The translations under genes were made by a program, and so were the position numbers. Below the pieces are notes generated by a model. The model was not told the origin of the DNA. It saw nothing but the letters and a program-made list of their open reading frames with translations, and made no database searches. This document shows positions 23,928 through 32,677 of a DNA stretch of 49,324 nucleotides, in pieces. Every line of letters starts with the position of its first letter. The first letter of the stretch is position 1. This stretch comes from Methylocella tundrae (GTDB lineage: Bacteria > Pseudomonadota > Alphaproteobacteria > Rhizobiales > Beijerinckiaceae): positions 1 through 49,324 of the forward strand of contig NZ_CABFMQ020000088.1 in the NCBI RefSeq assembly GCF_901905185.1. Reading direction: 5' to 3'.

Positions 23928-24806
23928 ATGGATGTGATCGAACTCGCCTCGGGGCCGGCGCGCGCCTCGCTCGCCTTGCACGGCGCTGAACTGCTGCGCT
24001 GGAGCGTCGGCGGGACGCCTCTGCTCTGGGACAAGGACCAGACCTTCTGGGACGGGACGGCGCCGATCCTTTTTCCGCTCGTCGGCTGGACGCGCGGCGG
24101 GCAGGCGCGCGTGTTCGGACAAACCTATTCCCTCGGTCTTCATGGTTTCGCCAGAAGCATGACATTTTCACCGGGCGTCATCACTCCCGACCGCGTGCGC
24201 CTCACTCTTTCGAGCAGCGCGGAAAGCTTGAGGCTTTATCCCTTCGCGTTCTGGCTGTGCGTCGGCTATCGCCTCGCAAAGGACAGCCTGACGACGACCC
24301 TCACCGTCAAAAACCGGGGCGAAGGCCCGATGCCCTATGCCTGCGGCCTGCACCCTGGATTTCGCTGGCCATTCGCCGGCGGCGAGCCAAAAGACTATCA
24401 GATCTCCTTCGCGGCGCAGGAAGATCCGCTCACGCCCGGAATCTCCCGGCAAGGGCTCTTTCAGGCGCCCCGGCGGTTTGTTCCGCTAAACGGGCGCGGG
24501 CTCGCGCTGAAGCCGGAGCTTTTCGCCGAAGAAGCGCTCTGTTTTCTCAATGCGCGCAGCCGCGGTCTCCGCTTTGAGCATAAGGACGGCGCGGCGATCG
24601 CGATTGAAACGTCGAATTTCAATCATTTCGCCCTGTGGTCGAAAGCCGGCGCCTCTTTTCTGGCGATCGAATCCTGGACGGGGCACGGCGATCCTGAGGA
24701 TTTTCAAGGCGATCTCTTTGAAAAGCCATCCATGCGCATATTGGCGCCGGGCGCCGTCGCCCATCACGTCGCGCGCTATTCCTTTATTGCGCCCCCCTCC
24801 GGCTGA
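23928..24806 (+). CDS. Aldose 1-epimerase family protein
   Basis: 292 residues. The galactose-mutarotase-like beta-sandwich is recognisable from ILFPLVGWTRGGQARVFGQTY-like N-terminal strands, the LHGFARSM segment with a conserved His, CGLHPGFRWPF carrying the second catalytic His, and IAIETSNFNHFALWSK near the C-terminus with the acidic base expected around the Glu. Members of this clade (COG2017, LacX-like) interconvert anomers of hexoses or hexose-6-phosphates. The exact sugar cannot be told. The ATG at 23928 is the best start for the family; the longer open frame upstream lacks homology. It is divergent from the DUF2147 gene. Confidence 0.85.
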   Translation: MDVIELASGPARASLALHGAELLRWSVGGTPLLWDKDQTFWDGTAPILFPLVGWTRGGQARVFGQTYSLGLHGFARSMTFSPGVITPDRVRLTLSSSAESLRLYPFAFWLCVGYRLAKDSLTTTLTVKNRGEGPMPYACGLHPGFRWPFAGGEPKDYQISFAAQEDPLTPGISRQGLFQAPRRFVPLNGRGLALKPELFAEEALCFLNARSRGLRFEHKDGAAIAIETSNFNHFALWSKAGASFLAIESWTGHGDPEDFQGDLFEKPSMRILAPGAVAHHVARYSFIAPPSG

Positions 24807-24910
24807 CCCGCCGCCAGCACCCCGCGCGGGCGAACGGGCGCTACCTGCGTCTACGCGCGCCGGTGACGAACCTGCCGCCAAATTTATCTTGGCGGCCCGC
24901 AAAATTATTT

Positions 24911-24939
24911 TTGTATCGAAGTCGCTCGACCATTATTAT
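24911..24939 (+). promoter_or_regulatory. Candidate promoter of folD
   Basis: TTGTAT (24911-24916) and TATTAT (24934-24939) are spaced by 17 bases in an AT-rich patch about 140 bases before folD. The -10 box is strong, the -35 box moderate. Nothing else is clear in 24807-25081. Confidence 0.45.
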
Positions 24940-25081
24940 TTTCGCTTCCACTTATACCCGCCGCTGTCGCACGAGCCTGCCAAGAGCCCCCTTCGCGGGC
25001 GCGCTTGGCGGCGGCGTAGAATTTTGACACAAGAACATGGCAAGGCCGCACCCCGGCCGAAGCCGCAACTGGAGGAATATG

Positions 25082-26047
25082 ATGTCCGCTGCACCCACGC
25101 CGACCGAAAGCGGCGTCCTGCGCCCATCGAGCGGCAAGGCCCTTCTGATCGACGGAAAGCGTGGTTCGGAGGAAGTTCTCACCGAGATCGCCGAGAAAGT
25201 GCGCGGACTGGCGGGGCAGGGGCTGAAGCCTGGCCTCGCCGTGATCCTCGTCGGAGCAGATCCCGCAAGTCAGGTCTATGTCGGCGCCAAAGGCAAGGCC
25301 GCGAAGGCTGTCGGCTTTCATTCCGTGCAGCATGATCTTCCCGCCACCGCCAGCGAGGCTGAGATCATCGCATTGATCCGGCAGCTCAACGCCGATCCGG
25401 CAATCCACGGCATCCTGTTGCAGCTGCCGCTGCCGGGCGGCGCCGACGCTACGCGGATCATTGAGTCGATCGCTCCTGAAAAAGACGTCGACGGCCTGCA
25501 TCCGATCAATTCCGGCCTGCTCGCGATCGGCAATCTTTCCCGCGCGCTGGTGCCTTGTACGCCGGCTGGCAGCATGATTTTGCTTGAAAAGGCCGCCGCC
25601 GCGCTCGGCGTCAAGCTGGAAGGCGCCGAAGCCGTGGTTGTCGGCCGCTCGAATCTCGTCGGCAAGCCGATCGCGCAGCTGCTGCTTGGCCGCAACGCGA
25701 CCGTGACCATCGCCCATTCGCGCACGCGCGATCTGCCGGCCGTCGTCGGCCGCGCGGACGTCCTCATCGCCGCCGTGGGACGGCCGGAGATGATTCGCGG
25801 CGACTGGATCAAGCCGGGAGCGATCGTCATCGACGTCGGCATCAATCGCATTTCGGTCCCCTCGCACGACCCAGCCGCCCCGGCGAAGACGCGGCTCGTC
25901 GGCGACGTCGCCTTCGCTGAGTGCCTCGATCGCGCCGCCGCGATCACGCCGGTGCCGGGCGGCGTCGGACCCATGACCATCGCCATGCTGATGAGCAATA
26001 CGCTGAAAGCTGCGATCCAGATCGCCGGGCTCAAGGCGGCGCACTGA
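25082..26047 (+). CDS. folD: Bifunctional methylene-THF dehydrogenase / methenyl-THF cyclohydrolase
   Basis: 321 residues. FolD interconverts 5,10-methylene-, methenyl- and 10-formyl-tetrahydrofolate with NADP, feeding purine, fMet and C1 metabolism in the cytoplasm. Motifs: [23 protein letters not shown] with the catalytic Tyr and Lys, [18 protein letters not shown], the NADP-binding [18 protein letters not shown] and the signature [19 protein letters not shown] at 25071-25075 supports ATG 25082 or the adjacent ATG 25079. The 16-residue N-terminal extension ([10 protein letters not shown]...) before LIDGK is longer than in E. coli. Confidence 0.95.
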   Translation: MSAAPTPTESGVLRPSSGKALLIDGKRGSEEVLTEIAEKVRGLAGQGLKPGLAVILVGADPASQVYVGAKGKAAKAVGFHSVQHDLPATASEAEIIALIRQLNADPAIHGILLQLPLPGGADATRIIESIAPEKDVDGLHPINSGLLAIGNLSRALVPCTPAGSMILLEKAAAALGVKLEGAEAVVVGRSNLVGKPIAQLLLGRNATVTIAHSRTRDLPAVVGRADVLIAAVGRPEMIRGDWIKPGAIVIDVGINRISVPSHDPAAPAKTRLVGDVAFAECLDRAAAITPVPGGVGPMTIAMLMSNTLKAAIQIAGLKAAH

Positions 26048-26207
26048 CCCAAGCGGATCAAGCGGGCGTAAAGCTTTGGACCTTCGCCCGGTGATGGGGC
26101 GTTCCAGAGCAGACTCTGCGCCAGCTCCCGATTTAGTTGTGTCGTTAACCACTCCGAAACCATAACGGCGTCTCATATTGACGCGTTGCGGCTTCTGGAG
26201 CGGACCG

Positions 26208-27662
26208 ATGCATTGGCTGGATTGGGAAGAGCCGGACGTTGACCGTCCCCACAGGCTCGACCTATTTCGCGAGGCTGTCGCGGCGCGCAAAAAGGCGCTG
26301 GTCGCGGCGGCTCTGGCGGCCCCGTTCGCCGCCGGCCTGTTCCTCGCTCTGACGCCCCTGCAATATCGCGCCGAGACTGAGCTATATATCGCGGCCCCGG
26401 TCAACGCCCCGGCGCAATCCGCGAATGACGCCGACTCCCTCATCGGCGAGGCCCGGCTTATCGCCTCGCGCGATCTTGGCCGGCGCGCCATCAAAGAGCT
26501 GCGCATCGACGCCCGGCCCGAATTTGATCCTCTGGCTAGAGGCGTTGGGCCGATCGCCCGCGCGCTCATTTCCCTCGGACTGATGAGCGATCCGGCGCGC
26601 GTCAGTCAGGACGAGCGCATCCTGAAATCCTACGAAGATCGGCTCAGCGTCAGCGCCTCCGAGGCGCAGCGGCTGGTTACAATCGCTTTTCGCTCGCGTG
26701 ACCGCGCCTTCGCCGCCAGCGCGGCCAATCGCATAGCGAGCCTTTATCTCGAGATGCGCGCCGTCGCGGAGCCTCGCGAGGCCGGCGAGCCCGGGATCAC
26801 GGGGAGCGTCATTTCACCCGCCGTCGTCCCGCGCAGGCCCTTGCTTCCGGGCAGTCACCTGATCTTCGCGATCGGAGCAGGCGCCGCGGCCCTCGCAGCA
26901 TTCGGCTTTGGCGCATTCAGGCGACCGCCGCGGCCGCCTTCGGGCGAAGAGCCGATGGCGCTCCCGCGCGCGGTCGGCGACTTCCCCTTTTTTGTTCGTC
27001 TCAAAAAGATCCCGGAATTTCCGCCGTCGGGAGGCCGGAGCGCGGCGTCGCGACGCGCCGAAGCTGAAAACGCAGTCGCATTCGATGAGATCGCCGCCCA
27101 CATTCTGGCCGCGCGACGGCCCTCAAAGGGCCTTCGCATCGTTGGCGCGAAGCTGTCGTCGGCCTACACCGCGCCGGACATCATGCTGGCCCTCGCACGG
27201 CTTTTGGGAAGCGAAGGGCGCTCGATTGCCGTCAGTCTCGACGCCGCCGAGGCCGATGACGCCGACGCGCTTCCAGCATGCGAGGGGCCGGGGCTGAGCG
27301 ACCTGCTCGCCGGCGGCGCCTCATTTTCCGCGGTGATCCGGCGCGACCCCCGCTCGCGGCTCCATTTCGTCCCGGCGGGCGGCGCGGGTCCGATTGATAT
27401 TTCCGAGCTTTCCAATGTCATCGACGCCCTGGCGCGCACCTATGACTTCATCTGGCTGCGGACGCCGCCGCTGGAGGCCAACGACATGGCGAAGACGCTC
27501 GCCGCGGACGCCGATTTTCTTGTGCTGGAAGCCGCGCCGGAGGCGCATGATTGCGCCATCGCGAGAGCCGAGGCCGAGCTGCGCGAGGCAGGCGCTCGCA
27601 GCATTCTCGTTATCGGCGCCGTTGCCCCCGTTGAGCGGAGCATCGGCCAGGACGCGGCGTGA
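26208..27662 (+). CDS. Wzz/GumC-type polysaccharide chain-length protein with degenerate kinase-like domain
   Basis: 484 residues. Two membrane segments (about 29-50, AAALAAPFAAGLFLAL; about 217-237, LIFAIGAGAAALAAFGFGAF) flank a periplasmic domain of about 165 residues, as in Wzz-type co-polymerases. The cytoplasmic part (about 310-484) follows the layout of a bacterial tyrosine kinase/MinD-like fold (KGLRIVGAKLSSAYTAPDIMLALARLL, FHFVPAGG-like strand, YDFIWLRTPP, DADFLVLE) but lacks a Walker A GxxGxGK(T/S). It is thus probably a non-catalytic regulator. ATG 26208 has GGAG seven bases upstream. No exopolysaccharide genes lie nearby, which makes it an orphan. Confidence 0.75.
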   Translation: MHWLDWEEPDVDRPHRLDLFREAVAARKKALVAAALAAPFAAGLFLALTPLQYRAETELYIAAPVNAPAQSANDADSLIGEARLIASRDLGRRAIKELRIDARPEFDPLARGVGPIARALISLGLMSDPARVSQDERILKSYEDRLSVSASEAQRLVTIAFRSRDRAFAASAANRIASLYLEMRAVAEPREAGEPGITGSVISPAVVPRRPLLPGSHLIFAIGAGAAALAAFGFGAFRRPPRPPSGEEPMALPRAVGDFPFFVRLKKIPEFPPSGGRSAASRRAEAENAVAFDEIAAHILAARRPSKGLRIVGAKLSSAYTAPDIMLALARLLGSEGRSIAVSLDAAEADDADALPACEGPGLSDLLAGGASFSAVIRRDPRSRLHFVPAGGAGPIDISELSNVIDALARTYDFIWLRTPPLEANDMAKTLAADADFLVLEAAPEAHDCAIARAEAELREAGARSILVIGAVAPVERSIGQDAA

Positions 27663-27668
27663 AACCGG

Positions 27669-27878
27669 TCAAATATCCGGCTTCTGCATCCATCTGATGA
27701 GCGGCATCAGGGGCAGCACCCACGCCATGCCGAGCACCGCGTAGAAAACGATCTGAAGCGCCGGGGGCGCTTCCTGCACCGGACGCGCCTGCGCCAGCGC
27801 CATGGCGATCAGCGCGTAAACCACCACAAATCCCGTCATCACCAGCGCGCCGATGAATTTGCGGGTTCGCATGCGCAT
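27669..27878 (-). CDS. DUF2842 family small membrane protein
   Basis: 69 residues with two membrane helices (about 8-29, FIGALVMTGFVVVYALIAMALA; about 41-60, QIVFYAVLGMAWVLPLMPLI), starting MRMRTRKFIG and ending RWMQKPDI. This is the pattern of DUF2842, a small inner-membrane family widespread in Alphaproteobacteria and of unknown function. The ATG at 27878 is preceded by GGAG at a good distance; two ATGs further upstream are in frame but extend the family. It converges with the Wzz-type gene, six bases apart. Confidence 0.8.
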   Translation of the reverse strand: MRMRTRKFIGALVMTGFVVVYALIAMALAQARPVQEAPPALQIVFYAVLGMAWVLPLMPLIRWMQKPDI

Positions 27879-27982
27879 GTGTGTCTCCATGTCTGCGCCG
27901 GGATGCGCGCTGGCGCGCATGGACTTCGTGCGTCGGGGGCTTTATGCCGGCGGACAGCTTTAGATGATCTGCGGCGAAGCTT

Positions 27983-28100
27983 CTAGAGCATATTTCGATC
28001 AGGTCGTTTTGACCTGATCGACAAGAATATGCTCAAGCTTTTGAATCTGGAGCGATTTCTGATCGATCGAATGTGTTCATTCGATCGGAAAGCGCTCTAG
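27983..28100. repeat. TAGAGCAT-type palindromic repeat element, copy 1
   Basis: Intergenic element of about 118 bases. It begins CTAGAGCAT and ends AGCGCTCTAG. Inside are two strong hairpins: GAGCATATT/AATATGCTC enclosing CGATCAGGTC-GTTTT-GACCTGATCG (27996-28020), and CGATCGAATG-TGTT-CATTCGATCG (28064-28087, counted to its last base). This type of element is scattered through many Rhizobiales genomes. A relative lies at 45701-45809. Confidence 0.75.
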
Positions 28101-28188
28101 AGCGTCAGGCCGGAAAGATGCGGAGTTTTCGGAAAATGCATGCAATCGCCAAAGGGCGTGACTTGCCGCTACGTGCGAAGGGACTGGC

Positions 28189-29268
28189 ATGACTTGGGTT
28201 TATGATCCGCTGCCGGCGCCGACGGCCTTCGATGTCAGGGTTCAGCGCGCGGGACCAGCCGTCGCCATCTGGCTCTGGACGCTCGCGGCTTTGGTGTTCC
28301 TGATGGTCGTCGTCGGCGGCGCGACGCGGCTGACGGAATCCGGTCTTTCGATTACGGAATGGAAGCCTCTGACCGGCGTCATTCCGCCCCTCAGCGAGGC
28401 GGACTGGCGGGCCGAATTTGAGAATTACAAACACATTCCGCAATATTCCGCCGTCTTTCCAGACATGGATCTCGGCGGCTTCAAGTTCATCTTCTTTTGG
28501 GAGTGGAGCCACCGGCTGCTTGGGCGCCTGATCGGCCTCGCCACCCTTCTGCCGCTGATCTTTTTCTGGGCGAGAGGACAGCTCCCGGCCGCGCTGAAGC
28601 CAAAGCTCATCGGCGTTCTGGCGCTCGGCGCCCTGCAGGGGTTCGTCGGCTGGTGGATGGTGAAGTCCGGCCTTACCGGCCGCGTCGAGGTCGCGCAGGA
28701 GCGCCTCGCCATCCATCTCATGCTGGCGTCGCTGACGTTCGCGGTTCTGGTCTGGCTCGCCGCCTCGCTGCGCGAGAAGAGAGCCGCGGTGCCCGCGCCG
28801 CCGCGCGCTCTCGGCGTTTGGGCCAATATCTTCATCGTCGCCGTGCTGGCGCAGATCGGCCTTGGAGCCCTCGTCGCGGGATTACGCGCCGGCCGCGCCT
28901 ATAATACATGGCCGCTGATCGATGGACGGTTCATTCCCCCGCTCGACCAGTTGACGCTGCTGCGGCCGGTCTGGCGCAATTTTGTTGATAATCTTCTGAC
29001 GGTGCAGTTCCAGCATCGCATGGTCGCCTATGCGGTGCTGGCCTTTGCGCTCGCCCAGTCGCTTCTGACACGCAGAAGCGCGGGGGCTGGAGGCGCCAGC
29101 CGGCGCGCCAACGCGCTTGCGGGCCTCGTCGCGGCCCAAGCCTTGATTGGAATTACGACGCTCGTGCTTGTCGTGCCGCTCTGGGCCGGCCTGCTGCACC
29201 AGGCATTCGCGATGATCGTTCTCGGCATGGCGGTCGCCCATGCGCAGGTTCTGGCGCAGGGGCGCTAG
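28189..29268 (+). CDS. ctaA: Heme A synthase (COX15/CtaA family)
   Basis: 359 residues, eight predicted membrane helices. The enzyme hydroxylates the C-8 methyl of heme O to give heme A for aa3-type cytochrome c oxidase. Motifs of the alphaproteobacterial type 2 enzyme: VGGATRLTESGLSITEWKP near the N-terminus, FIFFWEWSHRLLGRLIG with a heme-ligand His, LAIHLMLAS, AGRAYNTWPLIDG, FQHRMVAY and GLLHQAFAM, so the four conserved His are in place. The start at 28189 fits the family. It ends by overlapping the convergent CoA-binding protein gene by four bases. It lies close to rplM, a common arrangement in Rhizobiales. Confidence 0.95.
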   Translation: MTWVYDPLPAPTAFDVRVQRAGPAVAIWLWTLAALVFLMVVVGGATRLTESGLSITEWKPLTGVIPPLSEADWRAEFENYKHIPQYSAVFPDMDLGGFKFIFFWEWSHRLLGRLIGLATLLPLIFFWARGQLPAALKPKLIGVLALGALQGFVGWWMVKSGLTGRVEVAQERLAIHLMLASLTFAVLVWLAASLREKRAAVPAPPRALGVWANIFIVAVLAQIGLGALVAGLRAGRAYNTWPLIDGRFIPPLDQLTLLRPVWRNFVDNLLTVQFQHRMVAYAVLAFALAQSLLTRRSAGAGGASRRANALAGLVAAQALIGITTLVLVVPLWAGLLHQAFAMIVLGMAVAHAQVLAQGR

Positions 29269-29726
29269 TCGGCCTCCCCGCCAATCCGGTCGAGTCCGAG
29301 GCGGCTGTATTCGATCTTCGGACAGCGGTTCATGATAACTTCGATCCCCTGCGCTTTCGCCAGCGCGGCGGCTGGCTCATTGCGCACGCCAAGCTGCATC
29401 CAGATCACTAGCGGGCGCCAATCCAGCGGCAGAACCTCATGGACAACGCCCCCCGCCGCCGCGGAGTTGCGGAAAATGTCGATCATGTCGACAGGCTCGG
29501 GCAGATCCTTGAGGCTGGCCACAAAAGGCGCCCCTAGGATCGTTTGTCCGGCAAGACCGGGGTTGACCCCGGTCACGCGATAGCCGCGCGACATCAGAAA
29601 AGCCGCGACCTCATAGGAAGGCCGCTCGGGGTTCGCGGAAGCGCCGACGACGGCGACCGTCTTGACCTTGCGCAAAATCGCGCGGAGAAAATCGTCGGTG
29701 TAATCTGTGTCGTAAGCGCGTGTCAT
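29265..29726 (-). CDS. CoA-binding domain protein (Rossmann fold)
   Basis: 153 residues. A single CoA-binding domain (pfam13380 type), as in YccU: TVAVVGASANPERPSYEVAAF, YRVTGVNPGLAGQTILG, VDMIDIFRNSAAAGGVVHEVL, VIWMQLGVRNEPAAALAKAQG and VIMNRCPKIEY near the end. Such proteins bind CoA or NAD-like ligands; their role is unknown. ATG 29726 with GGAGGATC upstream is the better start; the open frame continues further but with no family homology. Convergent with ctaA. Confidence 0.88.
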   Translation of the reverse strand: MTRAYDTDYTDDFLRAILRKVKTVAVVGASANPERPSYEVAAFLMSRGYRVTGVNPGLAGQTILGAPFVASLKDLPEPVDMIDIFRNSAAAGGVVHEVLPLDWRPLVIWMQLGVRNEPAAALAKAQGIEVIMNRCPKIEYSRLGLDRIGGEAD

Positions 29727-29896
29727 GTCGAGCGATCCTCCGGCGGCGTTCTGAGGCAAACGCCGATCGCCTGCGATCGTCAAGGCGCGGCGGAGGAAAA
29801 ATTCGATCCGAAGCAGCAAATTGCGGTATTATATTACCTCTCATGACAAACGCTTGATTGCTGAGGCATTTCTTTCGTCTTGCTCGTTGCAAACGC

Positions 29897-29925
29897 TTGA
29901 CTGGCGGGCGTCCGCGCCATAAAAG
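29897..29925 (+). promoter_or_regulatory. Promoter of rplM-rpsI
   Basis: TTGACT (29897-29902), 17 bases, then TAAAAG (29920-29925), about 60 bases before rplM. The box lies in a repeated CAAACGCTTGA unit that also occurs at 29847-29857 (43 bases earlier), which may be a second start site or an operator. Confidence 0.6.
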
Positions 29926-29984
29926 GCAAGCCATCGACCGCCCGAGCAGAACGCCGTGCGGATTTTACGCATGGATTTCAAACG

Positions 29985-30455
29985 ATGTTCGGCAAGACCT
30001 ATTCCGCCAAACCGGCGGACATCGACAAGAAATGGGTGCTGATCGACGCCAATGGCCTCGTCGTCGGCCGGCTCGCGACGCTGGTGGCGCTTCGCCTGCG
30101 CGGAAAGCACAAGGCGACCTTCACGCCTCACATGGACGATGGCGACAATATCATTGTCATCAACGCCGAGAAGGTGGTTTTCACCGGCCGCAAGCGCGAC
30201 CAGAAGGTCTATTACCATCACACCGGCTATCCGGGCGGCATCAAGGAGCGGACGGCGAAGTTCATCCTCGATGGACGCTTCCCGGAGCGCGTCGTGGAAA
30301 AGGCCGTCGAGCGCATGCTGCCGCGCGGGCCGCTCGGGCGCAAGCAGCTCGGCAACCTCAGAGTGTATAAGGGCGCGGATCATCCGCACGCCGCGCAGCA
30401 GCCGGTCACGCTCGACGTCGCCAGTCTCAACCGTAAGAATTCGAGGATTGTCTGA
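29985..30455 (+). CDS. rplM: 50S ribosomal protein L13
   Basis: 156 residues. L13 is an early-assembly protein of the large subunit. Motifs: [87 protein letters not shown]. The N-terminus [10 protein letters not shown] is two residues longer than many relatives, and the ribosome site is weak, yet no other in-frame start fits better. It is followed by rpsI after two bases, as in nearly all bacteria. Confidence 0.97.
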   Translation: MFGKTYSAKPADIDKKWVLIDANGLVVGRLATLVALRLRGKHKATFTPHMDDGDNIIVINAEKVVFTGRKRDQKVYYHHTGYPGGIKERTAKFILDGRFPERVVEKAVERMLPRGPLGRKQLGNLRVYKGADHPHAAQQPVTLDVASLNRKNSRIV

Positions 30456-30457
30456 TT

Positions 30458-30937
30458 ATGGCCGAGACTCTGTCTTCGCTTCAGGATCTGAAGAGCGCCA
30501 CCGCCGCCCCGCCTGAGGAAGCGCCGCGTTACGTGCAAAAGCTCGACGCGCAGGGACGCGCCTACGCCACCGGCAAGCGCAAGGACGCCGTCGCCCGCGT
30601 CTGGATCAAGCCCGGCACCGGCAAGGTCGTCGTCAATGGCCGTCCGATCGAGGTTTACTTCGCCCGCCCCGTGCTGCGCATGATCCTGCAGCAGCCGCTT
30701 GGCGTCGCAAAGCGCGTCGACCAGTATGATTTGACCGTTACCGTCGCTGGCGGCGGCCTTTCCGGTCAGGCCGGCGCGGTGCGTCACGGTCTCTCCAAGG
30801 CGCTCGTCGCTTTCGAGCCTGACCTGCGCGGCGCCTTGAAAAAAGAGGGCTTTCTCACCCGCGATTCGCGCGTTGTGGAGCGCAAGAAATACGGCAAGAA
30901 AAAAGCCCGCCGCAGCTTTCAGTTCTCAAAACGTTAA
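30458..30937 (+). CDS. rpsI: 30S ribosomal protein S9
   Basis: 159 residues. S9's basic C-terminal tail reaches the P-site tRNA anticodon arm; here it reads [18 protein letters not shown], the conserved ending. Other motifs: [53 protein letters not shown]. The N-terminal extension of about 35 residues ([23 protein letters not shown]...) is typical of Rhizobiales S9 and absent in E. coli. Two bases separate it from rplM; a strong terminator follows. Confidence 0.97.
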   Translation: MAETLSSLQDLKSATAAPPEEAPRYVQKLDAQGRAYATGKRKDAVARVWIKPGTGKVVVNGRPIEVYFARPVLRMILQQPLGVAKRVDQYDLTVTVAGGGLSGQAGAVRHGLSKALVAFEPDLRGALKKEGFLTRDSRVVERKKYGKKKARRSFQFSKR

Positions 30938-30965
30938 CCATTTACGGTTGGACGTTGACGATCAA

Positions 30966-30990
30966 GGCGGCCGCTGGCCGCCTTTTTTGT
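30966..30990 (+). terminator. Rho-independent terminator of rplM-rpsI
   Basis: GGCGGCC (30966-30972), loop GCT, GGCCGCC (30976-30982), then six T. A textbook intrinsic terminator 28 bases past rpsI. argC therefore probably has its own promoter. Confidence 0.95.
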
Positions 30991-31081
30991 CATCAAATGG
31001 CGATTCCCCGATCCGCCTTCACAAAAGCGCGGCATGATCGGAGGATTTTAGGCCGCAACTTCACCTTTCGGGGCGACGATC

Positions 31082-31996
31082 ATGCGCGGAAAAGTCTTTA
31101 TCGACGGCGAAGCCGGAACCACCGGGCTTGGCATCAAGGCGCGCCTCGCCAATGAGCCGGGCATTGAGATTGCGGGCCTTCCGCCCGAAAAGCGCAAGGA
31201 CCCCGCCGCCAAGAAAGAGCTTCTGGCGACCGTCGACGTGGTGATTTTGTGCCTGCCGGACGACGCCGCGCGCGAGACCGTCGCTCTCGTCGAGACTTTG
31301 CGCGAAAAGGCGCCGCGCGTTCTCGACGCCTCGACCGCCCACCGGGTCGCCAAGGGCTGGACCTATGGCTTTCCCGAACTCGCTCATGGGCAGACTGAGG
31401 CCATCGCCAAGGCGCAATTCGTCGCAAATCCCGGATGCTATGCGACCGGCGCGATCGCGCTTTTGCGTCCGCTCGTCGACGCCGGCCTCATTCCGGCGGA
31501 CTGGCCGATCGCCATCAATGCGGTCTCCGGCTATTCGGGCGGCGGCAAGAGCATGATCGCCGATTACGAAAGCGGCGCCGCGCCCGCCTTCGAGCTCTAC
31601 GCTCTCGGCCTGGAGCATAAGCATGTGCCCGAGATCCAGCATTATGCGGGTCTTTCGCGCCGCCCCATCCTCGCGCCTTCAGTCGGCAATTTCGCGCAAG
31701 GGATGCTCGTTTCCATCCCGCTTTTTCTCGACGACCTGCCGCAAAAGCCCAAAGGCGTCGATCTTGAGGGCGCGCTTTCGGCCCATTACGCCGGCTCCCG
31801 CTTCGTCACCCTCGCGCCGGCTGACCCTTCCGGCAAACTCGAGCCGGAGTCGCTGAACGGCGCCAATGATCTTGAGCTGCGCGTCTTCGCCAACGAGGCG
31901 CGGCGCCAGGCGATTCTCGTGGCGAAGCTCGACAATCTCGGCAAGGGGGCCTCGGGCGCGGCTCTGCAAAATCTCGAACTGATGCTGCAGCGGTAA
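31082..31996 (+). CDS. argC: N-acetyl-gamma-glutamyl-phosphate reductase (type 2)
   Basis: 304 residues, the short class of ArgC. The enzyme reduces N-acetylglutamyl phosphate with NADPH in arginine biosynthesis. The sequence shows [13 protein letters not shown] (nucleotide loop), the active-site Cys in [30 protein letters not shown], and the conserved His in [15 protein letters not shown]. The type 2 enzymes of Alphaproteobacteria have this short N-terminus. Location downstream of rplM-rpsI is a known Rhizobiales arrangement. Confidence 0.95.
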   Translation: MRGKVFIDGEAGTTGLGIKARLANEPGIEIAGLPPEKRKDPAAKKELLATVDVVILCLPDDAARETVALVETLREKAPRVLDASTAHRVAKGWTYGFPELAHGQTEAIAKAQFVANPGCYATGAIALLRPLVDAGLIPADWPIAINAVSGYSGGGKSMIADYESGAAPAFELYALGLEHKHVPEIQHYAGLSRRPILAPSVGNFAQGMLVSIPLFLDDLPQKPKGVDLEGALSAHYAGSRFVTLAPADPSGKLEPESLNGANDLELRVFANEARRQAILVAKLDNLGKGASGAALQNLELMLQR

Positions 31997-32163
31997 CGCG
32001 CGGCGCCGGAACGTCGCGTCAAATCACTGACGAAGCAGATGATTTGCGTCTGGGTGTGAAGTCCCCGCAAGGTAAAGCGCGGAACGAAGCGGGCCGCCCT
32101 GGCGTTTAGCACTTGAAACCGGACCGCGGCCGCCGGGATCGGCCACGCAGGTGAAGAACCGCC

Positions 32164-32652
32164 ATGCATCTTCTGCCGATCGTTCAGGGGCTTATCCTCG
32201 TCTTCGCCGCAAATGGCGCGCCGGTTCTGGCCCATTGGATGTTTCGCGAGCGGGGCGCGTTTGCGCTGGATTTCGGCGCCCGTTTTTCCGACGGCGGCCC
32301 TTTGTTCGGTTCGGCCAAAACCATCCGGGGCGTCATCGCCAGTCTCATCGCGGCCTCGCTGACGGCGCTGCTGCTCGGATTGAGCTGGCAGGTCGGAGCG
32401 CTGGCCGGCGCCGCCGCCATGGCTGGCGACCTTCTGTCGAGCTTTATCAAGCGGCGTCTCGGACTGCCGCCGCACAGCATGGCGCCGGGCCTCGATCAGG
32501 GGCCGGAATGCGTGTTTCCGTTGGTGGCCTGCATGAGCGCGCTTGGGCTGACCGTGTCGGACGTGCTTCTCGCGACGCTCGTGTTCTGGATCGGTGAACT
32601 CTTGATTTCCCGCGCCCTGTTCAGCCTCAAGATCCGCGAGCACCCTTACTGA
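32164..32652 (+). CDS. CarS-like CDP-alcohol (CDP-archaeol synthase family) membrane protein
   Basis: 162 residues with about four to five membrane segments. The sequence has the CarS/DUF46 features FGSAKTIRGVIASL, AMAGDLLSSFIKRRLGLPPHS and APGLDQGPE, which in archaeal CDP-archaeol synthase bind CTP and the phospholipid headgroup with Mg2+. Bacterial members have unproven substrates; a role in activating a phosphatidate-like lipid is the simplest guess. The ATG at 32164 is accepted with fair confidence. It is convergent with a metallophosphoesterase gene. Confidence 0.72.
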   Translation: MHLLPIVQGLILVFAANGAPVLAHWMFRERGAFALDFGARFSDGGPLFGSAKTIRGVIASLIAASLTALLLGLSWQVGALAGAAAMAGDLLSSFIKRRLGLPPHSMAPGLDQGPECVFPLVACMSALGLTVSDVLLATLVFWIGELLISRALFSLKIREHPY

Positions 32653-32677
32653 CCCCGCCCTAACGATCCCCCAAGGG

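Noticed and set aside
24905..26569. Minus-strand open frame of 554 codons
   Set aside because: Antisense to folD and the Wzz-type gene; composition is the mirror of those genes.
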